Assembly (NCBI RefSeq): GCF_000830005.1 | Contig: NZ_CP010407.1 | Coordinates: forward strand, 5,584,001 to 5,648,000 | Origin: Streptomyces vietnamensis | Lineage (GTDB): Bacteria; Actinomycetota; Actinomycetes; Streptomycetales; Streptomycetaceae | DNA length: 64,000 bases | Direction of reading: 5' to 3' | Part shown: one piece after another, positions 18,090-27,960 of the stretch | Layout: each line of letters starts with the position of its first letter | How positions within the stretch are numbered: the first letter of the stretch is position 1 | Translations under genes and position numbers: made by a program | Notes under the pieces: model-generated | The model's database searches: none | Seen by the model: only the letters and a program-made list of their open reading frames with translations | What the model was told of the DNA's origin: nothing

Positions 18090-20443
18090 TACTGGCAGGC
18101 CTCGCAGGACTCGGGGTTCTCAAGGGAGCAGGCGATGGCGTCCGCGTCGGGGGTCGCCTGCTGGACGGGGATCGGGGCGGCGGCCTGGGCGGCGCGGGCG
18201 ATCCGGGTCGCCGGGCGGGAGCGCAGGTAGTACGTCGTCTTCAGGCCCTGCTTCCAGGCGTACGCGTACATCGACGACAGCTTGCCGATGGTCGGCGTCT
18301 CCATGAACAGGTTCAGGGACTGCGACTGGTCCAGGAACGGGGTGCGCGCCGCCGCCATGTCGATGAGGCCGCGCTGCGGGATCTCCCAGGCCGTGCGGTA
18401 CAGCTCGCGGACCTCGGCCGGGACCCAGGTGAAGCCGGCCACCGAGCCGTTGGAGTCGCGCAGCGCCTCGCGGGTCTGCGCGTCCCACACGCCGAGCTTC
18501 TTCAGCTCGTCGACGAGGTACGAGTTGACCTGGAGGAACTCGCCGGAGAGCGTCTCGCGCTTGAACAGGTTGGAGACCTGCGGCTCGATGCACTCGTAGA
18601 CGCCCGCGATCGAGGCGATGGTCGCCGTCGGCGCGATGGCGAGGAGGAGGCTGTTGCGCATGCCGGTCGTCGCGATGCGCTCGCGCAGCGCGGCCCAGCG
18701 CTCCGGCCAGTTCAGTTCGACGTCGTAGTGGTCGGGGTGCAGGACGCCCTGCGCGGTGCGGGTCTTGTCCCAGGCGGGGAGCGGGCCGCTGCGCTCGGCG
18801 AGGTCGGCGGAGGCCTCGTACGCCGCCAGCATGATCCGCTCGGCGATCCTCGTCGACAGGGCGCGCGCCTCGGCCGAGTCGAACGGCAGCTTCAGCTGGA
18901 AGAAGACGTCCTGGAGGCCCATGGCGCCCAGGCCGACCGGGCGCCACTTGGCGTTGGAGCGGCCCGCCTGCTCGGTCGGGTAGAAGTTGATGTCGACGAC
19001 CCGGTCGAGGAAGGTGACGGCCGTGCGGACGGTCTCGTCCAGGCGCTCCCAGTCGATGTCCGAACCGACGACGAACGCGCCGAGGTTGACCGAGCCGAGG
19101 TTGCAGACGGCCGTCTCGCCGTCGTTGGTGACCTCGATGATCTCGGTGCAGAGGTTGGAGGAGTGGACGACCGTGCCCGGCTCGGCCGTCTGGTTGGCGG
19201 TCCGGTTGGAGGCGTCCTTGAAGGTCATCCAGCCGTTGCCGGTCTGCGCGAGGGTCCGCATCATCCGGCCGTACAGGTCGCGGGCCGGCATGGTCTTGCG
19301 GGCCAGGCCCGCCGCCTCGGCCTTGCGGTAGGCGGCGTCGAACTCCTCGCCGTACAGGTCGACGAGCTCGGGCACGTCCGACGGGGAGAAGAGCGACCAT
19401 TCGGCGTCGGCGTTGACGCGGCGCATGAACTCGTCCGGGATCCAGTGCGCCAGGTTCAGGTTGTGCGTACGGCGGGCGTCCTCGCCGGTGTTGTCGCGGA
19501 GCTCCAGGAACTCCTCGATGTCCGCGTGCCAGGTCTCCAGGTAGACCGCGGCGGCGCCCTTGCGGCGGCCGCCCTGGTTCACGGCGGCGACGGAGGCGTC
19601 GAGGGTCTTCAGGAACGGCACGATGCCGTTGGAGTGGCCGTTGGTGCCGCGGATCAGCGAACCGCGGGCGCGGATGCGGGAGTACGAGAGGCCGATGCCG
19701 CCCGCGTGCTTCGAGAGGCGCGCGACCTGGTGGTAGCGGTCGTAGATGGAGTCCAGCTCGTCCTGCGGGGAGTCCAGGAGGTAGCAGGAGGACATCTGCG
19801 GGTGGCGGGTGCCGGAGTTGAAGAGCGTGGGGGAGGACGGGAGATAGTCCAGGCGGCTCATCAGGCCGTACAGGGCCGCCACTTCGTCGAGCGCGCGGAC
19901 CGAGTCGTCCTCGGCGAGGCCGCAGGCGACGCGCAGCATGAAGTGCTGCGGGGTCTCGATCACCTTGCGGGTGATCGGGTGGCGAAGCAGGTAGCGCGAG
20001 TAGAGGGTGCGCAGACCGAAGTAGCCGAAGCGGTCGTCGCCGGCCGGGTCGATCGTCGCGTCGAGCCGCTCGGCGTGCTGGGCGACGAACTCGGCGGTGC
20101 GGTCGGCGATGAGCTCCTCGCGGTGACCGACGGCGACGGAGGCCGAGAAGGAGACGGCGCCCTGTCCCGCGGCCTCGTCGGCGATGGTGATGGTGAGGAG
20201 CCGGGCGGCGAGCCGGGAGTACGCGGGGTCCTCGGCGATCAGGCCGGCGGCCGCCTCGGTGGCCAGCTCGCGCAGCTCCGCCTCGTCCGACGTGGCGCTG
20301 CGGCCGCGGAGGGCGGCGGCGGCGACCTTGCCGGGGTCGGTGTCCGGGAGGTCGGCGGTGAGATCGGTCAGGGTCCGCAGGAGTACGGTCCCGGGGCCGT
20401 CGGTCTCGATCGCTGCGGCCGGATCGGCGGGCGCGATGGTCAC
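18089..20443 (-). CDS. nrdA: Class Ia ribonucleotide reductase, large (alpha) subunit
   Basis: A 784-residue R1 subunit that reduces ribonucleoside diphosphates. Active-site segments include SSNLCTEI, AVCNLGSVNL (redox Cys) and the C-terminal shuttle pair in ESCEACQ. I do not see a typical VxxRDG ATP-cone at the N-terminus. The GTG at 20443 is chosen because GAGGGAG lies upstream and because the longer open frame would run through the riboswitch. The gene heads nrdAB. Under ample coenzyme B12 the riboswitch should shut it off in favour of the B12-dependent class II enzyme. Confidence 0.95.
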   Translation of the reverse strand: MTIAPADPAAAIETDGPGTVLLRTLTDLTADLPDTDPGKVAAAALRGRSATSDEAELRELATEAAAGLIAEDPAYSRLAARLLTITIADEAAGQGAVSFSASVAVGHREELIADRTAEFVAQHAERLDATIDPAGDDRFGYFGLRTLYSRYLLRHPITRKVIETPQHFMLRVACGLAEDDSVRALDEVAALYGLMSRLDYLPSSPTLFNSGTRHPQMSSCYLLDSPQDELDSIYDRYHQVARLSKHAGGIGLSYSRIRARGSLIRGTNGHSNGIVPFLKTLDASVAAVNQGGRRKGAAAVYLETWHADIEEFLELRDNTGEDARRTHNLNLAHWIPDEFMRRVNADAEWSLFSPSDVPELVDLYGEEFDAAYRKAEAAGLARKTMPARDLYGRMMRTLAQTGNGWMTFKDASNRTANQTAEPGTVVHSSNLCTEIIEVTNDGETAVCNLGSVNLGAFVVGSDIDWERLDETVRTAVTFLDRVVDINFYPTEQAGRSNAKWRPVGLGAMGLQDVFFQLKLPFDSAEARALSTRIAERIMLAAYEASADLAERSGPLPAWDKTRTAQGVLHPDHYDVELNWPERWAALRERIATTGMRNSLLLAIAPTATIASIAGVYECIEPQVSNLFKRETLSGEFLQVNSYLVDELKKLGVWDAQTREALRDSNGSVAGFTWVPAEVRELYRTAWEIPQRGLIDMAAARTPFLDQSQSLNLFMETPTIGKLSSMYAYAWKQGLKTTYYLRSRPATRIARAAQAAAPIPVQQATPDADAIACSLENPESCEACQ

Positions 20444-20595
20444 GTGGGGGCTCTCCCTCGCTCGGCTCGGGGCCTCGGGCGGGAAGGCGGGCAGGCGGGC
20501 ACCCCGTACGCGCGGGCGCGCCGCATCCACCGACCCAACTCCGCGAGGCCCGGACGTCTGTGGCACCCGGAACGGACGGACCGGGCGCGCTGCCG

Positions 20596-20705
20596 GCAGG
20601 TCCTCGGACTCACTCCGTGTGAAGCACGAAACCGCACGAAGCACACCGTTGCGGGACAGTTCCGGATTCGCGCCGGATTCCCCTGCGTCGACAGCGAGGA
20701 CGAGC
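20596..20705 (-). promoter_or_regulatory. Cobalamin (B12) riboswitch upstream of nrdAB
   Basis: On the minus strand the leader contains GGGGAATCCGG (about 20683-20673), the hallmark ACTGTCCCGCAACGGTG (20660-20644) and GTCCGAGGACCTGCCGGC (20609-20592), in the order expected for the core and 3' closing arm of a cobalamin aptamer. About 150 bases separate it from the nrdA start codon. Control of Streptomyces nrdAB by such a switch is established knowledge. Confidence 0.88.
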
Positions 20706-20707
20706 AT

Positions 20708-20745
20708 ACATGTGGGGGGCGCCGCTCATGGCACCCCCCACATGT
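20708..20745 (-). terminator. Terminator of the GNAT gene / insulator of the nrdA leader
   Basis: Sixteen-bp arms (20708-20723 and 20730-20745, one G-T mismatch) and a 6-nt loop lie between the GNAT stop and the riboswitch. Confidence 0.7.
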
Positions 20746-20762
20746 TGTGTCGGTCCCGGGAG

Positions 20763-21263
20763 TTACAACTCCAGGGCGTACGTGCGCAGCGAGTGATCGG
20801 GGATCGGCTCCCAGTCCCGCTCGGGGGTGCGGACGAAGCCGAGCCGCTCGTAGATCCGGTGCGCGGAGACCATCAGATCGGCCGTGGAGAGCACCAGGCG
20901 CGCACAGCCGGGGAGGGCTCGCGCCCGGTCCACGCAGGCGCGTACGAGGGCCTCTCCGACGCCCCTGCCGCGAGCCTTCGGCGCGACGACGAGCATCCGG
21001 AACTCGGCCTCGCCGGGGACGGCGATGTCCGCCCAGGTGGTGCCGCCCTCCGCGAAGGTCACCCCGCCGATGATCCCGCCGTCGGCGTCGACGGCGACGA
21101 GCACCTCGCTCTCGCGCGCCCGCCGGGCCGTGTCGCGGAGCACGGCCAGGTAGAAGTCGTCCTCGCCGTGCAGCAGCAGCCCGTCGTTCAGATAGGTGAA
21201 ACCGGTGAGGTCGCCGAGCTCCTCGTACTCCTCGGGCCGTACCGCCCTGATCGTGAAATCCAT
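20763..21263 (-). CDS. GNAT-family N-acetyltransferase
   Basis: A 166-residue acetyltransferase. The acetyl-CoA-binding loop is clear in MLVVAPKARGRGVGEALV (about 90-107, R/QxxGxG/A type), followed by a C-terminal IYERLGFVR strand-loop typical of the fold. The substrate is unknown. The ATG giving MDFTIRAVRPEEY is used; earlier in-frame codons overlap the hairpin near 21300. It is transcribed toward nrdA but separated from it by a terminator. Confidence 0.88.
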   Translation of the reverse strand: MDFTIRAVRPEEYEELGDLTGFTYLNDGLLLHGEDDFYLAVLRDTARRARESEVLVAVDADGGIIGGVTFAEGGTTWADIAVPGEAEFRMLVVAPKARGRGVGEALVRACVDRARALPGCARLVLSTADLMVSAHRIYERLGFVRTPERDWEPIPDHSLRTYALEL

Positions 21264-21292
21264 GGGCCCCAGTCTGCCTCCGGCGCACGCGA

Positions 21293-21318
21293 AGGGGCCC
21301 GGGATTTCCCGGGCCCCT
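21293..21318 (-). terminator. Terminator of the mctP operon
   Basis: An 11-bp perfect GC-rich stem (21293-21303 and 21308-21318) with a 4-nt loop lies just after the transporter stop. Confidence 0.7.
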
Positions 21319-21336
21319 CTTTCGAGCGTCCGTGGG

Positions 21337-22968
21337 TCAGTGCGCTCCGGCGCCGACCGTCGGGAGGTCGCGGACACCGGCGTCGCCCGCGTCCGCCGTG
21401 TAGTCCTCGGGGGAGGTCTCGTCGACGCCCTCGGGGGCCTTGACGGCCTTGAGGACGAAGGTCAGGACGACCGTGACGAGGACGTTGAGCACGAAGGAGG
21501 TGAGACCGATGTAGCCGATCTCGCCGATGCCCGGGATCTCGGCGGCCGAGCCGCCGAAGTGCTTCTGGGTCGGGCTGGCGACGCCGTACGCGGCGGCCGT
21601 GCCGTAGACCATGCCGACGGCCCAGCCGGCGAGCAGCGCCCAGCGGTGGAACCAGCGGGTGAAGAGGCCGCCGACGAGCGCCGGGAAGGTCTGCAGGATC
21701 CAGATGCCGCCGAGCAGCTGGAAGTTGATCGCGACCGTCTTGTCCATGGTGAGGACGAAGACGAGGGCGCCGACCTTCACCAGGAGGGAGACCAGCTTGG
21801 AGACCTTGGTCTCCTGGGCCGGGGTGGCGTCCTTCTTGATGAAGTCCTTGTAGATGTTGCGGGTGAAGAGGTTGGCCGCGGCGATCGACATGATCGCGGC
21901 GGGGACGAGCGCGCCGATGCCGATCGCGGCGAACGCGACGCCCGCGAACCAGTCCGGGAACATGTTCTCGAAGAGCTGCGGGATGGCGAGCTGGCCGTTG
22001 GTCACCTTCACGCCGGCGGCGATCGCCATGAAGCCGAGCAGCGCGAGCAGGCCCAGCATCAGCGAGTACAGCGGCAGGATCGTGGTGTTGCGGCGGATCA
22101 CGTTGCGGCTCCTGGAGGAGAGCGTCGCCGTGATGGAGTGCGGGTACATGAAGAGCGCGAGCGCCGAGCCGAGCGCGAGCGTCGCGTACGTCCACTGGCC
22201 GGCCTCGCCGGGCACGAGCGCGCCCTTCGGCTTGCCGGTGGCCGGGTTGATCGTCTTGTACGCCTCGGCCGCCTTGCCGAAGATCTCGTCGAAGCCGCCC
22301 AGCTTGATCGGGATGTAGATGATCGCCACCGCGATGACGATGTAGATCAGGGTGTCCTTGACGAAGGCGATGAGCGCGGGGGCGCGCAGGCCGGACGAGT
22401 AGGTGTACGCGGCCAGGACGCCGAAGGCGATGAGCAGCGGCAGGTCCTTCACGAACCAGTTGGTGTTCTCGCCGCCGCCGACGCCCATCACGTCCAGGAC
22501 GGCCTGGATGCCGACGAGCTGGAGCGCGATGTACGGCATGGTGGCGAGGATGCCGGTGACGGCCACCGCGAGCGACAGGCCCTTGGAACCGAAGCGGCCG
22601 CGCACGAAGTCCGAGGTGGTGACGTACCCGTGCTTGTGCGAGACCGACCAGAGGCGCGGCAGGAAGGTGAAGATCAGCGGGTACACGAGGATCGTGTACG
22701 GGACGGCGAAGAAGCCGGCCGCGCCCGCCGCGTAGATGGCCGCGGGGACGGCGACGAAGGTGTACGCCGTGTAGAGGTCGCCGCCGAGCAGGAACCAGGT
22801 CACCCAGGTGCCGAACGATCTGCCGCCCAGGCCCCATTCGTCGAGGCTGTGTTCGTTCTCGGCCTTGCGCCAGCGCGCGGCGAGGAAGCCCATGACCGTG
22901 ACGGCCAGGAAGAAGAAGACGAAGACGCCGAGCGCCACGCCGTTCACGCCGTTCACGCCGTCCTTCAT
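21337..22968 (-). CDS. mctP: Sodium:solute symporter, monocarboxylate (MctP-like)
   Basis: A 543-residue SSS-family permease with about 13 membrane helices. Signatures such as GGRSFGTWVTWFLLGGDLYTAYTF and AAIMSIAAANLFTRNIYKDF are characteristic of the sodium-solute symporter fold, including the Na2-site serines. Close family members import monocarboxylates such as lactate, pyruvate or alanine; the exact substrate is inferred. Its ATG overlaps the stop of a DUF3311 gene by four bases, an arrangement conserved for MctP transporters. Confidence 0.9.
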   Translation of the reverse strand: MKDGVNGVNGVALGVFVFFFLAVTVMGFLAARWRKAENEHSLDEWGLGGRSFGTWVTWFLLGGDLYTAYTFVAVPAAIYAAGAAGFFAVPYTILVYPLIFTFLPRLWSVSHKHGYVTTSDFVRGRFGSKGLSLAVAVTGILATMPYIALQLVGIQAVLDVMGVGGGENTNWFVKDLPLLIAFGVLAAYTYSSGLRAPALIAFVKDTLIYIVIAVAIIYIPIKLGGFDEIFGKAAEAYKTINPATGKPKGALVPGEAGQWTYATLALGSALALFMYPHSITATLSSRSRNVIRRNTTILPLYSLMLGLLALLGFMAIAAGVKVTNGQLAIPQLFENMFPDWFAGVAFAAIGIGALVPAAIMSIAAANLFTRNIYKDFIKKDATPAQETKVSKLVSLLVKVGALVFVLTMDKTVAINFQLLGGIWILQTFPALVGGLFTRWFHRWALLAGWAVGMVYGTAAAYGVASPTQKHFGGSAAEIPGIGEIGYIGLTSFVLNVLVTVVLTFVLKAVKAPEGVDETSPEDYTADAGDAGVRDLPTVGAGAH

Positions 22969-23228
22969 CGCGCGTCACCTCCCTTGCGGGCGCGCTGGTC
23001 CCGCTGCCACAGCTTGTACGCGATCATGGTGAGGGCCGTGGAGATCAGCACCCAGAGCATCTGGTACCAGTAGAAGAACGGGATGCCGGCGAAGAGCGGT
23101 TCGACCTTCGCGTACGAGCTCACCCAGAGCATCGCCACGAACGGAGCGAACAGGCAGAGCGCGATCACCACCCGCAGGGGGGTGATGGTCGGTTGTTTCC
23201 CTTGTGTCACATCTGACGCTTCTGGCAT
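22965..23228 (-). CDS. DUF3311 small membrane protein
   Basis: An 87-residue protein with two membrane helices (about 20-42 and 52-74) joined by a FAGIPFFYWYQ segment, the usual DUF3311 pattern, and a basic C-terminus. It is the first gene of the mctP operon and is coupled to mctP by an ATGA overlap. It is probably an accessory subunit of the symporter, comparable to the small partners of other SSS transporters. Confidence 0.88.
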   Translation of the reverse strand: MPEASDVTQGKQPTITPLRVVIALCLFAPFVAMLWVSSYAKVEPLFAGIPFFYWYQMLWVLISTALTMIAYKLWQRDQRARKGGDAR

Positions 23229-23357
23229 GGCGATTCCGTCCCCTCGCTGATCACCTCGGTAATGCTGGGGAAATCTAGGGGACTGCTCCGTCGCTGGGAA
23301 CCCCTGTCCGCATAACGGAAGCGATTCTTCGGAGTTGGCGTCCCGTAAGGGAAACGC

Positions 23358-23390
23358 CGAACGGCCGCACCGGTGGGGTGCGGCCGTTCG
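23358..23390 (-). terminator. Terminator of dasR
   Basis: A perfect 14-bp stem (23358-23371 and 23377-23390) with a 5-nt loop lies about 30 bases beyond the dasR stop. Confidence 0.8.
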
Positions 23391-23418
23391 TTCCGTACGG
23401 AAGTTCCGTACGGGAAGC

Positions 23419-24465
<1,047 letters not shown>

Positions 24466-24495
24466 TCACCCCTCTTGCGCACCCTTGACACCCCA

Positions 24496-24511
24496 AAAGG
24501 TCTAGGCCAAG
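24496..24511. promoter_or_regulatory. DasR operator (dre), distal dasA site
   Basis: AAAGGTCTAGGCCAAG matches the core of the dre consensus. It is centred 25 bases upstream of the second dasA site, which would place the two dimers on a similar face of the helix only approximately. Confidence 0.7.
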
Positions 24512-24520
24512 CTCCCGGTT

Positions 24521-24536
24521 ACTGGTCTAAACCATT
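24521..24536. promoter_or_regulatory. DasR operator (dre), proximal dasA site
   Basis: ACTGGTCTAAACCATT is a near-consensus dre site 90 bases before the dasA start codon. Confidence 0.85.
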
Positions 24537-24625
24537 AAAGACCAGGTCCCAGCCCCACGAGCATTACCCGACGTATGTCTTCGCGCGGTGGGCAGGGGGT
24601 TGCAGGCATCCCTGAGGAGGGTGGC

Positions 24626-25924
24626 GTGAAGCGCAAGCTCATCGCGGCGATCGGTGTCGCGGGCATGATGGTCTCCATCGCTGCGTGTGGTTCCGACAGC
24701 GGCAGTGACAAGGGCAAGGACGGCGGCAAGGCCGCCGGGGGCGACAAGACCCTGACCGTCTGGGTCATGGACGGCTCCGCGCCGGACGCGTGGATGGCCG
24801 AGGTGAACAAGACCTTCGAGGCCAAGCACCCGGGCGTCAAGGTCAAGGTCGAGAAGCAGATCTGGAACGGCATCCAGGAGAAGGTCACCACCGCCCTCTC
24901 CGAGGACACCCCGCCGGACGTCCTGGAGCTCGGCAACACGCAGACCGCCGGCTACGCGGTCACCGGCGGTCTCGCCGACCTGTCGGGCGACAAGGCCAAG
25001 CTCGGCTACGACGCCTGGAACAAGGGCATGGTCGCCTCCAACGAGCTGGACGGCAAGCTCTACTCCGCCCCGTGGTACGCCGCCAACCGCGTCGTCGTCT
25101 ACGACAAGGCCGCCTTCAAGAAGGCCGGCGTCACCCCGCCGAAGACCCGCGCCGAGTGGATCGAGGGCCTGAAGAAGCTCAAGGCCTCCGACCCGAAGTC
25201 GCAGGCGATCTACCTGCCGGGCCAGTCCTGGTACGTCCTCGCCGGTCTCATCTGGGACGAGGGCAGCGACCTCGCGGTCAAGGACGGCGACAAGTGGAAG
25301 GGCAACCTGTCCTCCCCCGAGGCCGCCAGCGCCATGAACTTCTACAAGGAGCTGGCGTCCTACTCCACCGCTCCGAAGGACAAGGACGAGGCGACCCCGC
25401 AGCAGTCCACCGACATCATCCCCAAGGGCGGCGTGGCGTCCTGGATCGGTCTCGGCTGGGAGGCCGGCGGCGCCATCGACGCCATGAAGAAGGCCGGCAA
25501 GACGGCGGACTTCGGTTACTTCCCGATCCCGGGCAAGACCGCCGACAAGCCGGGCTCCGTCTTCCTCGGCGGCTCCAACCTCGCCATCGCCGAGCGCTCC
25601 CAGAACAAGGACCTCGCGAAGGAGTGGCTGGCCCTCGCCGCCGGCAAGGAGTTCATGACGAAGTACGCCGCCGCCACCGAGGGCGCGCTGCTTCCGAACA
25701 CCGACTCCGCGCAGTTCAAGCCGGCCGCCGGCTCCTTCGCCGAGGCCATGGCGGCCTCCTCCGCCTCCGGCAAGGTCACCCCGGTCACCCCGGGCTGGGC
25801 GAACGTCGAGACCGCCCCGAACCCGATCAAGGACTACATGACCAAGGTCCTGAAGGGCGAGGACGTCAAGAAGGCCGGCGAGGCGGCCGACAAGGTCATC
25901 AACGAGCGCATCAACCAGCAGTAA
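24626..25924 (+). CDS. dasA: Chitobiose ABC transporter, solute-binding lipoprotein
   Basis: A 432-residue extracytoplasmic binding protein, type MalE/CUT1. It has a basic n-region KRK, a hydrophobic h-region and the lipobox SIAAC (Cys21), followed by a Gly/Lys/Asp linker and TLTVWVMDG at the mature fold start. The S. coelicolor orthologue binds N,N'-diacetylchitobiose. The GTG at 24626 follows GAGGAGGG and removes 17 non-signal residues of the longer frame. It is the first gene of the dasABC-dasD cluster and is under two DasR sites. Confidence 0.94.
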   Translation: MKRKLIAAIGVAGMMVSIAACGSDSGSDKGKDGGKAAGGDKTLTVWVMDGSAPDAWMAEVNKTFEAKHPGVKVKVEKQIWNGIQEKVTTALSEDTPPDVLELGNTQTAGYAVTGGLADLSGDKAKLGYDAWNKGMVASNELDGKLYSAPWYAANRVVVYDKAAFKKAGVTPPKTRAEWIEGLKKLKASDPKSQAIYLPGQSWYVLAGLIWDEGSDLAVKDGDKWKGNLSSPEAASAMNFYKELASYSTAPKDKDEATPQQSTDIIPKGGVASWIGLGWEAGGAIDAMKKAGKTADFGYFPIPGKTADKPGSVFLGGSNLAIAERSQNKDLAKEWLALAAGKEFMTKYAAATEGALLPNTDSAQFKPAAGSFAEAMAASSASGKVTPVTPGWANVETAPNPIKDYMTKVLKGEDVKKAGEAADKVINERINQQ

Positions 25925-25933
25925 TCCGTAGCC

Positions 25934-25972
25934 CCGGTGGTGCGGCCGGTGTCGCACCGGCCGCACCACCGG
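25934..25972 (+). terminator. Long hairpin between dasA and dasB (attenuator or mRNA stabiliser)
   Basis: A perfect 18-bp stem (25934-25951 with 25955-25972) and a TCG triloop start nine bases after the dasA stop. Because dasBC have no obvious promoter of their own, this hairpin probably causes partial termination or protects the dasA 3' end, raising binding protein over permease. Confidence 0.75.
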
Positions 25973-26063
25973 CGCGTCGCAGCGATGCAGTGAGTCAGCG
26001 GCCCGCTCTCCCGGGCCGCGCCCCGGTGGGCGCGGGAGCCCCAGAACCGCGAGGAATAAGACC

Positions 26064-27086
26064 ATGACCGTGGACTCCCAGGGGACGGCGACCGCCGGTC
26101 CCCAGGACGCGCCCGGGAGGGCGGCAGGGAAGTCTCAGACTCCGCCACCCTCTTCGGGCCCGAAGGAAGTCCTTCAGCCTCCACGCGGCAGGCGCTCCCT
26201 GCCCAGCGGGGTGCTGCCCTACCTGCTCGTCGCGCCGGCCCTGCTGTCGATGGCGGTGCTGCTGCTCTATCCGCTGATCCGCAATGTGATCCTCTCCTTC
26301 CAGCAGCTCAACCGGAAGGAGTTCATCACCCGCGAGACGGTCTGGACCGGCTTCGACAACTACACGGACCTCCTCGGTGACGGGGACTTCTGGACCGTCG
26401 CCGTCCGAAGCGTCGTCTTCACCGCCGTCAACGTCGCGCTGATCATGGCGATCGGCACGGGCATCGGCCTGCTGCTCAACCGCCTCGGCAAGAAGATGCG
26501 ACTGGTCCTCTCGCTGGCCCTGATGTTCGCCTGGGCCATGCCGATCGTCGCCTCCGTCACGGTCTTCCGCTGGCTCTTCGACGAGCAGTTCGGCGTCGCC
26601 AACTGGCTGATGCGCACGCTGGGCTTCTCCGGCTACGACCAGCACAACTGGTTCGAGACCGGCTTCTCCACCCTGGTCATCGTCCTGATCCTGCTCGTCT
26701 GGGGCTCCGTCCCCTTCGTCGCCCTCAACATGTACGCCGGCCTGACCACCATCGGCACCGAGCTGTACGAGGCCGCCAAGATGGACGGCGCCAGCGGCTG
26801 GCGCACCTTCTGGGCCGTGGTCTTCCCGAACCTCCGGTCCTTCTTCATGATCACGACGTTCCTGGAGATCATCTGGATCTTCAAGGCGTTCGCCCAGGTC
26901 TACGCCATGAACCTCGGCGGCCCCGACCGAGGCTCCGAGACGCTCCCGGTCTTCGCCTACATCGAGGGCGTCGGCCAGTTCCACTACGGCGTCGCCGCCG
27001 CCATCTCCATCCTGACGATCGTGATGCTCATCGCGGTCATGTCCTTCTACTTCCGCCTGATCCTGAAGGAGGAGGAGGAGCTGTGA
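26064..27086 (+). CDS. dasB: Chitobiose ABC transporter permease
   Basis: A 340-residue CUT1-family permease with a 45-residue Pro/Ser/Gly-rich cytoplasmic N-terminus and six membrane helices. The EAA loop that docks the ATPase reads EAAKMDGASGWRTFWAVVFP (about 235-254). No ATPase gene is present in the cluster; in Streptomyces the shared ATPase MsiK energises this transporter. GAGGAATAAGACC precedes the ATG. It is coupled to dasC by a GTGA overlap. Confidence 0.94.
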   Translation: MTVDSQGTATAGPQDAPGRAAGKSQTPPPSSGPKEVLQPPRGRRSLPSGVLPYLLVAPALLSMAVLLLYPLIRNVILSFQQLNRKEFITRETVWTGFDNYTDLLGDGDFWTVAVRSVVFTAVNVALIMAIGTGIGLLLNRLGKKMRLVLSLALMFAWAMPIVASVTVFRWLFDEQFGVANWLMRTLGFSGYDQHNWFETGFSTLVIVLILLVWGSVPFVALNMYAGLTTIGTELYEAAKMDGASGWRTFWAVVFPNLRSFFMITTFLEIIWIFKAFAQVYAMNLGGPDRGSETLPVFAYIEGVGQFHYGVAAAISILTIVMLIAVMSFYFRLILKEEEEL

Positions 27087-27952
27087 GCGCCGCCACCACC
27101 CAGACTCCGCAGAAGCTGCGCACCCGGAAGCCGCTCACGGTCGCGGCGGTCGCCAAGAACCTCGGCGCCCTCGTCCTCGCGGTCGTGTTCATCTTCCCGG
27201 TCTACTGGATGTTCTCGTCCTCGCTGAAGCCGCAGCACGAGATCATGACGAAGGACCCGGTCTTCGTCTTCAAGCCGACGTTCGAGAACTACGGGACCGC
27301 CACCGGCGTCGACCTGTTCTGGACGTACGTCACCAACAGCCTCACGGTCACCATCGGCGCCGTGGCGCTCGCCCTCGTCGTCGCCCTGGCCGCGAGCTTC
27401 GCGATCGCCCGCCTCAAGTTCAAGGGCCGCAAGGGGATCGTCCTCATCGTGATGATGGCGCAGATGGCCCCCTGGGAGGTCATGGTCATCGCGATGTACA
27501 TGATCTCCCGCGAGAACGACCTGCTGAACAGCATCCCGATGCTCACGCTGATCTACTTCGTGATGGTCCTCCCCTTCACGATCTGGACCCTCCGCGGCTT
27601 CATCGCCGCCGTCCCGGTCGAGCTGGAGGAGGCCGCGCAGATCGACGGCTGCACCCGCGGCCAGGCCTTCCGCAAGGTGATCTTCCCGCTGCTCGCCCCC
27701 GGCCTGATGTCGACCTCGCTCTTCGGCTTCATCACCGCCTGGAACGAGTTCGCCATGATCCTCATGCTGAACAAGGAAAAGGAGTCGCAGACCCTGACGC
27801 TCTGGCTGACCCAGTTCCAGACCGCGTTCGGCAGCGACTGGGGCGCCACCATGGCCGCCTCCACGCTCTTCGCCCTCCCCGTGCTCATCGTCTTCCTCTT
27901 CCTCCAGCGCAAGGCCGTCGGCGGCATGACCGCCGGCGCGGTGAAGGGATAA
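27083..27952 (+). CDS. dasC: Chitobiose ABC transporter permease
   Basis: A 289-residue MalG-type permease with six membrane helices and the EAA loop EEAAQIDGCTRGQAFRKVIF (about 182-201). It forms a heterodimer with DasB. The GTG start overlaps the dasB stop, so the two subunits are made in equal amounts. It is eight bases upstream of dasD. Confidence 0.94.
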   Translation: MSAATTQTPQKLRTRKPLTVAAVAKNLGALVLAVVFIFPVYWMFSSSLKPQHEIMTKDPVFVFKPTFENYGTATGVDLFWTYVTNSLTVTIGAVALALVVALAASFAIARLKFKGRKGIVLIVMMAQMAPWEVMVIAMYMISRENDLLNSIPMLTLIYFVMVLPFTIWTLRGFIAAVPVELEEAAQIDGCTRGQAFRKVIFPLLAPGLMSTSLFGFITAWNEFAMILMLNKEKESQTLTLWLTQFQTAFGSDWGATMAASTLFALPVLIVFLFLQRKAVGGMTAGAVKG

Positions 27953-27960
27953 CGGCTCCC

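Noticed and set aside
20444..20707. N-terminal extension of nrdA to 20707
   Set aside because: The extra codons translate the cobalamin riboswitch and have no protein-like features.
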